Assembly (NCBI RefSeq): GCF_013407855.1 | Contig: NZ_JACBZH010000001.1 | Location: 4,836,001 to 4,900,000, forward strand | Origin: Actinopolymorpha rutila | GTDB taxonomy: Bacteria > Actinomycetota > Actinomycetes > Propionibacteriales > Actinopolymorphaceae | Direction: 5' to 3' | DNA length: 64,000 nt | Shown: positions 51,031 through 59,818 of the stretch, one piece after another | How positions within the stretch are numbered: position 1 is the first letter of the stretch | How the letters are laid out: each line of letters starts with the position of its first letter | Program-made: the position numbers and the translations under genes | The notes under the pieces: generated by a model | The model's database searches: none | Seen by the model: the letters and a program-made list of their open reading frames with translations, nothing else | What the model was told of the DNA's origin: nothing

Positions 51031-52206
51031 TTACCGCGCCGCGGCCAGTTCGGCCGCGCGACGCGCGGCGCCATCCATCGTGTCGACCTGCTCGACGCCG
51101 TTCAGCGCGGCGTCGGCGAGGATCTGCCGGCCGAGCTCGGCGTTGTTGCCGTCGAGGCGGACGACGAGCGGCTTGGAGACCGCCTCGCCCCGGTCCGCGA
51201 GCAGCTTGAACGCCGCGACGATGCCGTTGGCCACCGCGTCGCAGGCGGTGATCCCGCCGAAGACGTTGACGAAGACGGCATTCACCTCGGGGTCGGACAG
51301 GACGATCTCCAGCCCGTTGGCCATCACCTCGGCGGACGCGCCGCCGCCGATGTCGAGGAAGTTGGCCGGCCGCACGCCGCCGAACTCCTCACCGGCGTAG
51401 GCCACCACGTCGAGGGTGCTCATCACCAGGCCCGCGCCGTTGCCGATGATGCCGACCTGGCCCTGCAGCTTCACGTAGTTGAGGTGCTTGTCCTTGGCCC
51501 GCTGCTCCAGCGGGTCGGTGGCCGCCTTGTCCTCGAACGCGGCGTGGTCCTCGTGCCGGAACGCGGCGTTGGCGTCCAGGGTGACCTTGCCGTCGAGCGC
51601 CTCGATCGTCCCGTCGGCCAGCTTCACCAGCGGGTTGACCTCCACGAGCGTGGCGTCCTCGGCGACGAAGGTCTTCCACAGCGCGAGAATCGCGGGGACG
51701 GCCGCCTCGGCGACGTCCGCGGGGAAGTTGGCCGCGGTGACGATCTCGCGGGCCTTCGCCTCGTCGACACCGGCCACCGGGTCGATCGCGACCTTGGCCA
51801 CTGCGTCGGGGTTGGTGTGGGCGACCTCCTCGATCTCCACCCCACCCTCGGCGCTGGCGATGCAGAGGTAGGAACGGTTGGAGCGGTCGACGAGGAACGA
51901 GAAGTAGTACTCGTCGGCGATCGCCGCCGCCGGCGCCACCAGGACGCGGCGGACCACGTGGCCCTTGATGTCCATCCCGAGGATCGCCTCGGCCTGGGTC
52001 ACCGCCTCGTCGGGGTCGGCGGCGAGCTTGACCCCGCCGGCCTTGCCCCGGCCCCCGGTCATCACCTGGGCCTTGACGACGACCCGCCCGCCGAGTTCCT
52101 CGGCGGCCGGCCGGGCGTCGCCGGGTGTCTCGACGACCCGTCCGAGTGTGACGGGTACGCCATGCTTGGCGAAGAGTTCCTTCGCCTGGAATTCCATCAG
52201 GTCCAC
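51031..52206 (-). CDS. sucC: succinate--CoA ligase, beta subunit
   Basis: A 391-residue ATP-grasp subunit. It begins DLMEFQAKELFAKHGVPV, and GTG 52206 is used because the family normally starts with Met/Val-Asp-Leu; an ATG three codons in is an alternative. VVVKAQVMTGGRGKAGG is the nucleotide-binding segment and QGQVGIIGNGAGLVM lies in the C-terminal domain. It is first in the sucC-sucD operon, about 195 bp downstream of the mutase small subunit gene on the same strand. Confidence 0.96.
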   Translation of the reverse strand: MDLMEFQAKELFAKHGVPVTLGRVVETPGDARPAAEELGGRVVVKAQVMTGGRGKAGGVKLAADPDEAVTQAEAILGMDIKGHVVRRVLVAPAAAIADEYYFSFLVDRSNRSYLCIASAEGGVEIEEVAHTNPDAVAKVAIDPVAGVDEAKAREIVTAANFPADVAEAAVPAILALWKTFVAEDATLVEVNPLVKLADGTIEALDGKVTLDANAAFRHEDHAAFEDKAATDPLEQRAKDKHLNYVKLQGQVGIIGNGAGLVMSTLDVVAYAGEEFGGVRPANFLDIGGGASAEVMANGLEIVLSDPEVNAVFVNVFGGITACDAVANGIVAAFKLLADRGEAVSKPLVVRLDGNNAELGRQILADAALNGVEQVDTMDGAARRAAELAAAR

Positions 52207-52401
52207 GAGCGCGCTCTTCCTGGTCGGTTCGCATACGCCTTGGCTGGCGGGCCGTACGAAGGCCCGGCCGCGAGCCTAACGCCGCCGCCTCGCCGCACCG
52301 CGAGCGGGGCGCACGGTCACAAGAGGTGACCGATCGCCCGTGCGGGCGCGCGCTGACCTGCGAACAAGGCCGCGAACCGGACCGCGAACCAGAAGGGACG
52401 C

Positions 52402-52920
52402 TCAGGCCGGTGACGCCTCCGTGCCCTCCACGTTGTCCCCGGTCTGCGCGGCTCGTGCGGTGTGCGCGGTCTGCGCGACGGACGCCTCCGGGCCTTCGGC
52501 CTGCTCGCCGAGGTTGGCGCTGACCCAGCCCACGATCTCCTGGGTCGACGCGCCGGGGGTGAAGACGCGGGCCACTCCCATCCGCGCCAGCGTGGCGATG
52601 TCGGCCTCGGGAATGATCCCCCCGCCGAACACGACGATGTCGTCGGCTTCCCGCTCACGCAGCAGATCCGTCAGCCGCTGGAACAGCGTCAGGTGCGCGC
52701 CGGAAAGAACGGACAGGCCGATCCCGTCGGCGTCCTCCTGGATCGCGGTCTCCACGATCTGTTCCGGTGTCTGGTGCAGGCCGGTGTAGATGACCTCCAT
52801 GCCGGCGTCGCGCAACGCACGGGCGACGACCTTCGCTCCCCGGTCGTGGCCGTCCAGTCCGGGCTTGGCGACGACCACCCGGATCGGCGAACGTCCTCGT
52901 TCTGCCTGCACGTCACCCAC
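52402..52920 (-). CDS. cobalamin-binding small subunit of an acyl-CoA mutase
   Basis: A 172-residue protein made essentially of one B12-binding domain. The DxHxxG motif is LDGHDRGAK with His25 as the axial cobalt ligand, followed by SVLSGAH and FGGGII, all standard for the base-off/His-on fold. A 35-residue Ala/Thr/Gln-rich tail follows. The start is GTG 52920. It would complete the catalytic subunit at 22630, which lacks this domain. Streptomyces keeps its icmB in the same sucCD-pcrA neighbourhood as I recall, so the gene may also serve isobutyryl-CoA mutase. Which large subunit it serves is inference. Confidence 0.88.
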   Translation of the reverse strand: MGDVQAERGRSPIRVVVAKPGLDGHDRGAKVVARALRDAGMEVIYTGLHQTPEQIVETAIQEDADGIGLSVLSGAHLTLFQRLTDLLREREADDIVVFGGGIIPEADIATLARMGVARVFTPGASTQEIVGWVSANLGEQAEGPEASVAQTAHTARAAQTGDNVEGTEASPA

Positions 52921-53319
52921 GCACCTCTCGACTGAAGACCGGAACCCGCGCCGACATTCTCACCGGAATTCTCGCGGAGTTCTCACGGAAAGCCCCGAGG
53001 CGAGGTCTTGGAACCACTCGGCGACTGTCTCGAACTCAGACGAACTTATGGCATCGAACGCGGGTTCCGATAACGCGCGGTGTCTCTCGTACGGCAGATA
53101 CGTGACGCGTGGTGTCCTGCCGCGCCGGGCTGGTCACACCGCGTGTCACGAACCTGCCGGGAATGCCCGAGTTGTAGCATCTGCTGGTCCACTTCCGGCC
53201 TGGCCGGTACGAGTTGTTTGGCCTGTTGACACCAATCCGTTATCGTCTGCCGCGTTTGCTGCCGAAAGCGCGAAGAACTCGAGATCGGCAGACCCCCGCT
53301 TCAGGAAGGTTTCTCACCA
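52921..53319. promoter_or_regulatory. divergent region between the cobalamin subunit and M23 peptidase genes
   Basis: A 399-bp gap. Near the cobalamin gene, three direct repeats of the form xTTCTCrCGGA lie at 52956-52967, 52968-52978 and 52979-52989, one helical turn apart. Near the peptidase gene, TTGGCC (53218-53223), a 17-bp spacer and TATCGT (53241-53246) form a reasonable sigma-70-type promoter reading right, leaving a leader of about 70 nt. I see no recognisable riboswitch. Confidence 0.45.
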
Positions 53320-54288
53320 GTGGCCGAGACCGCGAAGCATCGCCGTGACCGATCGGCGGGTCGCACTCGACCGTCGCGAGACACGTCGGCTTCCCGGGCC
53401 AACCGTCCGGCGACCCCGGCGGAGTCACGTGGCGCCGCTCCCGTCCTCCGGACCCCCTCGACTCTCGAGCTCCCCCCGACGCAGGCACAGCAGCGCGGGC
53501 ATCGCAAGCCCGAGACCAGGCGGGGTTTCCCCACCGTTCCGGTCCTCGCCGGTGTCGCGACCTTCGCCGTCGCCTCCGGCGCCGTCTTCGTGGGCTCGAA
53601 CACGCTGGCGAGGGGCGAGACCACCGTCCAACGCGCGCTGCCGGCGAGTATCGCCCGCAGTGTGAGCCAGGTCGAGCAGGCCCGTGAGAACGCGGCCAAA
53701 CGGGCCGACCGCTCCAAGCGCACCGCCAAGCCCAGCACCGACGCTGCCGACCTGGCCGCCGCCCACCGCGCTCGGGCGGCCGCCGACCAGGAACGGGCGG
53801 CCTGGGCCGCGCAGCACAGCCAGGAGATCCAGTCGATGGAACGCACCGCGGCCGGAGCCACCGAGCAGCAGACGATGGAACGCTCCATCGAGTGGACGCT
53901 GCCGGTGCAGAAGTTCCGCCTGTCCGCGGGGTACGGCCGGGCCGGCTCGATGTGGAGCCACCTGCACACCGGGCAGGACTTCGCGTCGCCGCTCGGCACA
54001 CCCGTCTACTCCGTCGGCAACGGCGAGATCATCGGCGCGGGCTGGGAGAGCGCGTACAGCGCGTTCGGCAACCGGATCCAGGTTCGGCACGATGACGGCA
54101 CCGTGACGTGGTACTGCCACCTGTCCCGGTACGCCCGCCGGAGCGGCCCGGTGCGCGCCGGCACGCTGATCGGCTACGTCGGGAGCACCGGCAACTCCAG
54201 CGGACCACATCTGCACTTCGAGGTGCACCCCGGCGGGGGTACGGCGATCGACCCGCTCCCCTGGCTGCGCCAGAAGGGCCTGCTCTGA
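53320..54288 (+). CDS. M23-family metallopeptidase (LytM domain), membrane anchored
   Basis: A 322-residue probable peptidoglycan hydrolase. The start is GTG 53320. A basic, Pro-rich cytoplasmic leader of about 70 residues precedes one membrane segment (VPVLAGVATFAVASGAVFVG), so it is a type II anchored protein. Residues 112-165 form an Ala/Arg/Glu-rich coiled coil. The catalytic domain has the zinc-binding HLHTGQD (His216, Asp220) and C-terminal HLHFEVHPGG, so it looks active. It would cleave stem-peptide crosslinks outside the cell. It is convergent with pcrA, with a 28-bp repeat between them. Confidence 0.88.
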   Translation: MAETAKHRRDRSAGRTRPSRDTSASRANRPATPAESRGAAPVLRTPSTLELPPTQAQQRGHRKPETRRGFPTVPVLAGVATFAVASGAVFVGSNTLARGETTVQRALPASIARSVSQVEQARENAAKRADRSKRTAKPSTDAADLAAAHRARAAADQERAAWAAQHSQEIQSMERTAAGATEQQTMERSIEWTLPVQKFRLSAGYGRAGSMWSHLHTGQDFASPLGTPVYSVGNGEIIGAGWESAYSAFGNRIQVRHDDGTVTWYCHLSRYARRSGPVRAGTLIGYVGSTGNSSGPHLHFEVHPGGGTAIDPLPWLRQKGLL

Positions 54289-54296
54289 CCTGACGT

Positions 54297-54391
54297 CAGA
54301 GCTTCTGCGGCGAGACCCTTACCTCAGAGCTTCTGCGGCGAGACCCTTACCTCAGAGCTTCTGCGGCGACGCTGACCTCAGAGCTTCTGCA
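54297..54391 (-). repeat. 28-bp tandem repeat reiterating the pcrA 3' end
   Basis: Two identical 28-bp units (54297-54324, 54325-54352), one 26-bp unit (54353-54378) and the founding copy from 54379. On the minus strand each contains codons for QKL followed by TGA. The true pcrA end is the rightmost copy, and the others repeat the gene end into the intergenic space. Confidence 0.9.
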
Positions 54392-56732
54392 GCGGCGCGT
54401 AGCGGAGCAGGAACCGCTTGACGCCCTCCGACCCGAAGTCGACCGTGGCCTCGGCGTTGTCCCCCTGGCCCGCGGTGGCCACCACCGAGCCCATACCGAA
54501 CGTGTCGTGCACCACTCGGTCGCCGGGCGACAACGCGACGATCGGCCGCTGCCCTGGCCTGGTGGTCTTCTGCCGGTCGGTGCGTCGGCTGCTGACCGAC
54601 TGCGAGCCCCACGAGATCTGGTCGGCCTCCGTACGCCGCCAGTCCACCAGCTCGGCCGGAATCTCGTCGAGGAAGCGGGACGCGGGATTGTGCTGGGGTG
54701 CTCCCCACGCACTGCGGACCACGGCCCGGGAGACGTAGAGGCGCTTGCGTGCCCGGGTGATGCCGACGTAGGCGAGCCGGCGTTCCTCCTCCAGCTCCTT
54801 GGCGTCGCTTTGTGAGCGCTGGTGCGGGAAGACGCCGTCCTCCAGACCGGTGAGGAAGACGACCGGAAACTCCAGCCCCTTCGCGGTGTGCAGGGTCATC
54901 AGCGTGACCACCCCGCCGTTGTCCTCGCCGTCGGGAATCTGATCGGAGTCGGCGACCAGGGCGACGCGCTCGAGGAAGTCGGCGAGGGTGGCCGGCACCC
55001 CCTCCGCCACCGCGCCTTCGGTGAACTCCCGGGCAACCGCCACCAGCTCGGAGAGGTTCTCCACCCGGGTCTCGTCCTGGGGATCGGGTGAGTTTTCCAG
55101 CTCCTTGAGGTAGCCACTGCGGTGGAGCACCTGGTCCAGCAGGTCGGCCGGCGGCATCCCCTCGGCCACCGCGGCCACCAGCTCGTCGATCATCGTCACG
55201 AACCCGCGGATGGCGTTGGCCGAACGGGTGGCCAGGCCGGGCACCTCGTCGGTGCGGCGCAGCGCCTGCCAGAAGGTCGTCCGCTCACGCTGGGCGAACG
55301 CCTCGACGCAGGCCTCGGCGCGGTCACCGATCCCCCGCTTCGGGACGTTGAGGATCCGGCGCAGCGACACGGTGTCCTCGGGGTTGGCCAGCAACCGGAG
55401 GTAGGCGAGTGCGTCCCGCACCTCCCGGCGCTCGTAGAAGCGGACCCCGCCGACGACCTTGTAGGGCAGACCGACGCGGATGAAGATCTCCTCGAACACC
55501 CGGCTCTGCGCGTTGGTGCGGTAGAACACCGCGACGTCCTTGGGCTGGGCCGCGCCCTGGTCGCCCAGCCGGTCGATCTCCTCGGCGACGAACTGCGCCT
55601 CGTCGTGCTCGTCCTCCGCGACGTAGCCCACCACGGACTCACCGGAGCCGGCGTCGGACCAGAGGTTCTTGGCCTTGCGGCCGGCGTTGCGGCTGATCAC
55701 CGCGTTGGCGGCGGACAGGATCGTCTGAGTGGAGCGGTAGTTTTGCTCGAGCAGGATCACCTGGGCGTCGGGGAAGTCCTCCTCGAACTGCAGGATGTTA
55801 CGGATCGTCGCGCCGCGGAAGCCGTAGATCGACTGGTCGGCGTCGCCCACCACCATCAGCTCGCCGTGCGGCCCGTCGCCGTCGGCGCTGGTCAGCTCGC
55901 GGACCAGGACGTACTGCGCGTGGTTGGTGTCCTGGTACTCGTCGACGAGGACGTGCGCGAACCGGCGGCGGTAGTGCTCGCGGACCTCGGGGAACGCCTG
56001 CAACAGGTGCACCGTGGTCATGATGATGTCGTCGAAGTCCAGGGCGCTGGACTCGCGCAGACGCTGTTGGTAGAGCCCGTAGCACTCGGCGAAAGTGCGC
56101 TCGAGGTGGTTTTCGGCGCGGCGCGCCGCCTCCTCGTGGTCGATCAGCTCGTTCTTGAGGTTGGACACCCAGTTGAGCACCGAACGCGGGTTGTAGCGCT
56201 TGGAGTCCAGGTCGAGGTCGCGGCACACCAGCGTCATCAGCCGGCGGGAGTCGGCGTCGTCGTAGATCGAGAACGACGAGGACATCCCGAACCGCTTGAT
56301 CTCCCGCCGCAGGATGCGCACGCAGGAGGCGTGGAACGTGGAGACCCACATCGCCCCGGCCGCCCGCGGCCCCACCAGCTCGGCGACGCGTTCGCGCATC
56401 TCCCCCGCGGCCTTGTTGGTGAAGGTGATCGCCAGCACCGAACTCGGCCGCGCGCCCCGCTGGGCCAGCAGCCACCCGATCCGGCGGGTGAGCACCCGGG
56501 TCTTGCCCGACCCTGCGCCGGCCACCACCAGCAGCGGGTGTCCCTCGTGCACGACCGCCGCCCGTTGGGAGGGGTTGAGCCCCTCCAGCAGGGTCTCCGG
56601 GTCGTGCCGGGGACGCCCGGCCGACGCGTCGGCCCGGCCGGGTTCGGCGGCGGACCTCTCGCCGGTGGACTTCGCGTCGGAGGTCGCGTCGGAGTCGGTC
56701 ATCAGGTGGGTGTGCGAAGACAGGGCGCTCAT
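54378..56732 (-). CDS. pcrA: UvrD/PcrA-type ATP-dependent DNA helicase
   Basis: A 784-residue superfamily 1A helicase acting in repair and replication-fork clearance. The motifs are Q-motif LNPSQRAAV, Walker A VAGAGSGKT, motif II VDEYQDTN, motif III GDADQSIYGFRGA, motif IV LEQNYRST, motif V TLHTAKGLEFPVVF and motif VI AYVGITRARKRL. The first 45 residues are hydrophilic and variable. ATG 56732 is chosen, with ATG 56702 also possible. The C-terminus ends APLQKL at a tandem repeat. Position beside an M23 peptidase and sucCD is conserved in actinobacteria as I recall. Confidence 0.95.
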   Translation of the reverse strand: MSALSSHTHLMTDSDATSDAKSTGERSAAEPGRADASAGRPRHDPETLLEGLNPSQRAAVVHEGHPLLVVAGAGSGKTRVLTRRIGWLLAQRGARPSSVLAITFTNKAAGEMRERVAELVGPRAAGAMWVSTFHASCVRILRREIKRFGMSSSFSIYDDADSRRLMTLVCRDLDLDSKRYNPRSVLNWVSNLKNELIDHEEAARRAENHLERTFAECYGLYQQRLRESSALDFDDIIMTTVHLLQAFPEVREHYRRRFAHVLVDEYQDTNHAQYVLVRELTSADGDGPHGELMVVGDADQSIYGFRGATIRNILQFEEDFPDAQVILLEQNYRSTQTILSAANAVISRNAGRKAKNLWSDAGSGESVVGYVAEDEHDEAQFVAEEIDRLGDQGAAQPKDVAVFYRTNAQSRVFEEIFIRVGLPYKVVGGVRFYERREVRDALAYLRLLANPEDTVSLRRILNVPKRGIGDRAEACVEAFAQRERTTFWQALRRTDEVPGLATRSANAIRGFVTMIDELVAAVAEGMPPADLLDQVLHRSGYLKELENSPDPQDETRVENLSELVAVAREFTEGAVAEGVPATLADFLERVALVADSDQIPDGEDNGGVVTLMTLHTAKGLEFPVVFLTGLEDGVFPHQRSQSDAKELEEERRLAYVGITRARKRLYVSRAVVRSAWGAPQHNPASRFLDEIPAELVDWRRTEADQISWGSQSVSSRRTDRQKTTRPGQRPIVALSPGDRVVHDTFGMGSVVATAGQGDNAEATVDFGSEGVKRFLLRYAPLQKL

Positions 56733-56829
56733 CGTGTGGCCCAGCCTACGAGTGCCCGCCGACACCGCCACCCGACAGGCCGGACATGTCCGGCCAGCTC
56801 GGCCCGGACCGGCCCGGCGGGGGCCCGGC

Positions 56830-57293
56830 CTACGACGGGTCCACGGTCAGCGGCTCGTCGTCGCGGTGGGCGGCGAACTCCGCCGACCTGGCTTCCGTAG
56901 CGGCTTCGTACCGTCGCAGCCGGTCCTCCCAGTCCGCGCTCACCCCGAACTCGGCGGCCGCCAAGCCGGCGTCGCGGACCGCCGCCGCGGCCTCGTCCCG
57001 CTGGTCCGGCGTGACCACCCGGACCGGGTCGCCGGCCGCGAGCGTGTGCGGGGGTACGAAGAACCCGTCGGGTACGAACGTACGGGCGTGCACCAGCGCG
57101 CCGACCGCGATGCTCGCGCCCGGGCCGAGGCGGGCACCGTGCAGGACGGTCACGTTCGCGGCTAGGTAACAACAGCGTTCCACCGTGCAGCCGAGCACGG
57201 TGGCGTGCGGGCCGACGACGACGCGGCCGACCAGGGTGGCGTTGGGGGCGACTCGTGGACGGTCGGCGCGGCACCCCGGTGACGGATCAGCAT
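56830..57293 (-). pseudogene. decayed gamma-carbonic-anhydrase-like hexapeptide protein gene
   Basis: ATG 57293 opens MLIRHRGAAPTVHES, which resembles the start of a family of gamma-carbonic-anhydrase-like proteins, then reads into low-quality sequence. In the adjacent frame hexapeptide coils appear immediately (PNATLVGRVVVGPHATVLG, YLAANVTVLHGARLG) and run to a TAG at 56830. The shift falls at a five-base homopolymer (57244-57248). Against the length I recall for the family (about 170-200 residues) a central segment of about 55 residues also seems missing, so an internal deletion may have caused the shift. The second frame alone could start at GTG 57198 but would lack its first coils. Confidence 0.55.
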
Positions 57294-57323
57294 GCCGCCA
57301 TCGCCGGACACGCCGCCGACATG

Positions 57324-57366
57324 CGGAAGGCCCGCCACTCCCGGGTGCGGGGTGGCGGGCCTTCCG
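57324..57366 (-). terminator. terminator hairpin after the solute-binding protein gene
   Basis: A perfect 15-bp stem (CGGAAGGCCCGCCAC and complement) with a 13-nt loop begins 7 bp after the stop of the binding-protein gene at 57374. It would stop transcription before the decayed gene downstream. Confidence 0.85.
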
Positions 57367-57373
57367 TGACTGC

Positions 57374-59512
57374 TCAGACCTTGTGGTCCTCCGGCTTGTC
57401 CCAGAAGTACAGCTCCGGGTCGTACACCGCCGGGGACGGCAGGATCCAGGGGTTCACCCAACCGCCGAGCGTGAGGTTCTCCTTCTTCGGGACGTTGTGC
57501 AGTCCCTTGCGGGTGAGCACGATGCGCGGGTAGTTGGCGACGATGCCGAAGAAGAACGGACCGTCGTCGATGTGGATCTTCTCGATCTCCCACATGATCT
57601 GGATCCGCTTCATGTTGTCCGGCTCGACCCGGGCCTGCGCGTACAGCTTCCACAGCCGGTCGATCGGGTCGCCCTTCTCGGCCAGCATCCACGGCGGCGT
57701 CCGCTTCCACGGCGACAGGTTGGCCTGTGACTTCAGCTTCTTCGGGTCGCCGGTCTGCAGGGTGAACGCCTGCCCGTGCAGCGGTGCCCAGTGGCCGGTC
57801 TCGACCGGGATCACCCAACCGGGGTAGATCAGCGGCGAGCAGTCGCCCACCTCCCACGCGGTGGTGGTCATCAGTTCGCCGCGGCCCCAGCGGTCGCCGA
57901 ACGCCTCCGGCGGAACCGGGTTGATGACGGTCTTGACGCCGACGGCCTCCCAGTCACGCTTGAGGTGGTTGTTCTTCTGGACGTGCTCGGCGCTGGCGTC
58001 GGCCGGGTAGTCCAGGGAGATCTGCAGCTTGGAGCCGTCCGGCAACTCGCGCTTGCCGTCGCCGTTCTTGTCCACCAGGCCCAGCTTGTCCAGCATCGAC
58101 TTGGCCTTGTCCGGGTCGTACTTCACGTACGCGTCCCGCCACTGCGTGTACTTCTGCTTCGCCTCGTCGTTGATGGTGAACATCTGCCCCTTGGGGCTGA
58201 GCGTTCCGGTGGTCACCTCGCCGGTGTCGAAGTAGATCGCCTTGCGCGCGTCCGGCCGGTTGATGGCGTGCGACAACGCCTGCCGGAACTCCGGCTTGCG
58301 GATCACCTCGCGCATCTTGTCGTCCGGGTAGTCGTAGTTGAGGAAGCAGATGGAACCGGTCCCGGATCCGCTGTCCCAGAAGCTGACCTGGACACCCGTG
58401 CGCTGCTCGGCCTGCTTGAGCCCGGAGATGTCGCCGAGTACGAGGGCGGTGTGGCCGCCGTGCACGTAGTCGTACCTGCCGTTGCTCATCTGCAGCTTCT
58501 GGACCTGCGGGTCCTTCACCACGGTGAACCGGACCTCGTCGAGGTAGGGCAGCTGCTTGCCGTCCTTGTCGACCACCCAGTAGTAGGGGTTGCGTTCGAG
58601 TACGACGCTGCGGCCCTCGTCGTAGGTCTTCGTGTACCAGCCGGTCATCACCGGCGAGCCCGGGTTGAGCTGCCAGTCCAGGTGCAAGTCGTGCTTGACG
58701 TACCAGTCCTTGCCCTTGATCTTCTTGTTGTACTTCGGGTGGTACTTCATCAGCACGTGCTTGGGCGCCATCCACTGCGGGCCGATCCCGCGGTTGACCC
58801 AGGCGGCGAGGCGTTCCGGCGTGATCGGCGCGGGCGCGTCGAACTTCATCCTCAGTGTGTAGTCGTCGGACGCGGACAACGTCGCGACGGTGTCGCGGCC
58901 GGAGCGCACGTCGTCCGGTGGCACCTCCGGGTGCTCGGTGTTGAGCACCATGTCCTGCCACCAGTACATGATGTCGGCGGTCGTCCACGGCTGACCGTCG
59001 GACCACTTCAGGCCCTTGCGGAAGTGGAAGGTCCAGTCCGATGCGTCGGCGTTGGACTCCCAGCTCTCCACCAGACCGGGCCCGATGTCCAGACCGTCGT
59101 TGAGGAACCGCAGCAACGAGTGACCGTAGCAGTACTCCTTGATGGCGCCGGAGTTGCTCGTGTCGATCACCATCTGGAGCTGGCCGCCGTAGTTGCCCGG
59201 CTCGGCCCAGCGGTGGGGAATGACATACGGCGTGGAGGGCAGCCGCTTGTCGAGCGAAGGGATCTTGCCCGCCTTCACCTGCTCAGCCAGTGACGGCGCC
59301 TCGGAGAACTTCTTCGGTGGGGCGAGCGGCTTGGTCGCAGACCCCTTGGGCACCTGCCCCGAACCCGCTCCGCCGCCCGCGGCCTTCTTGCCCGACCCGC
59401 CGTTGCCTCCGGTGGAGTCGTTGCCCGAACACGCGGCCAGCATGAGCGACCCGGCGGCCACCGCCGAGCCGTACAGAAAACCGCGCCTGCTGACGCCGTT
59501 GCCATGCACCAT
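57374..59512 (-). CDS. Tat-exported lipoprotein, oligopeptide/nickel-type ABC substrate-binding protein
   Basis: A 712-residue family 5 extracellular solute-binding protein, longer than the usual ~540. The signal has a twin-arginine motif (SRRGFL) and the lipobox LAAC with Cys28, followed by a Gly/Ser-rich linker. The fold is recognised from DASDWTFHFRKGLKWSDGQPWTT and VVLERNPYYW. Around residue 480 a loop reads VDKNGDGKRELPDG, resembling a calcium-binding EF-hand or dockerin loop. No permease or ATPase gene is adjacent, so it is an orphan binding protein here. The ligand is unknown; large size suggests an oligosaccharide or peptide. ATG 59512. Confidence 0.88.
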   Translation of the reverse strand: MVHGNGVSRRGFLYGSAVAAGSLMLAACSGNDSTGGNGGSGKKAAGGGAGSGQVPKGSATKPLAPPKKFSEAPSLAEQVKAGKIPSLDKRLPSTPYVIPHRWAEPGNYGGQLQMVIDTSNSGAIKEYCYGHSLLRFLNDGLDIGPGLVESWESNADASDWTFHFRKGLKWSDGQPWTTADIMYWWQDMVLNTEHPEVPPDDVRSGRDTVATLSASDDYTLRMKFDAPAPITPERLAAWVNRGIGPQWMAPKHVLMKYHPKYNKKIKGKDWYVKHDLHLDWQLNPGSPVMTGWYTKTYDEGRSVVLERNPYYWVVDKDGKQLPYLDEVRFTVVKDPQVQKLQMSNGRYDYVHGGHTALVLGDISGLKQAEQRTGVQVSFWDSGSGTGSICFLNYDYPDDKMREVIRKPEFRQALSHAINRPDARKAIYFDTGEVTTGTLSPKGQMFTINDEAKQKYTQWRDAYVKYDPDKAKSMLDKLGLVDKNGDGKRELPDGSKLQISLDYPADASAEHVQKNNHLKRDWEAVGVKTVINPVPPEAFGDRWGRGELMTTTAWEVGDCSPLIYPGWVIPVETGHWAPLHGQAFTLQTGDPKKLKSQANLSPWKRTPPWMLAEKGDPIDRLWKLYAQARVEPDNMKRIQIMWEIEKIHIDDGPFFFGIVANYPRIVLTRKGLHNVPKKENLTLGGWVNPWILPSPAVYDPELYFWDKPEDHKV

Positions 59513-59818
59513 CCGTCACACCTTCCTTGCGAACGAAGCCGCGCTCCGCTTCGGCACGGCTCAGCAACCTGGCACGAGTGACGGGCGCACGGACACGCCT
59601 TCGCCACAGCCAGGTCCGGAAAGGCCCATCATGGACAGCGTCGAGGCCGGATGGAGCGCAGTCGACAACCCCTGGGCGACCAGGATCGGTCACGGCCGGG
59701 ATCGGACACGGATTCGTTCATTCCGTGAACTCAGAACCCAACGTGGTAAGGCGTCTCGCGGCCCGCGTCCGCAGCCCGTCACACGTCCGCGGCAGAAGTC
59801 CGCGTCACCGGACCGGGG
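59513..59818 (-). promoter_or_regulatory. upstream region of the orphan binding-protein gene
   Basis: A 306-bp gap between the deacetylase end and the binding-protein start, both on the minus strand. It contains the inverted repeat GTTCA-TTCCG-TGAAC at 59716-59730 within a locally AT-richer stretch, about 205 bp before the ATG. I cannot fix a promoter. Nothing else is recognisable. Confidence 0.3.

Noticed and set aside
53226..53231. Exact TTGACA before the M23 peptidase gene
   Set aside because: No -10 box lies at 16-18 bp from it; TTGGCC at 53218 with TATCGT at 53241 has proper spacing and is preferred.
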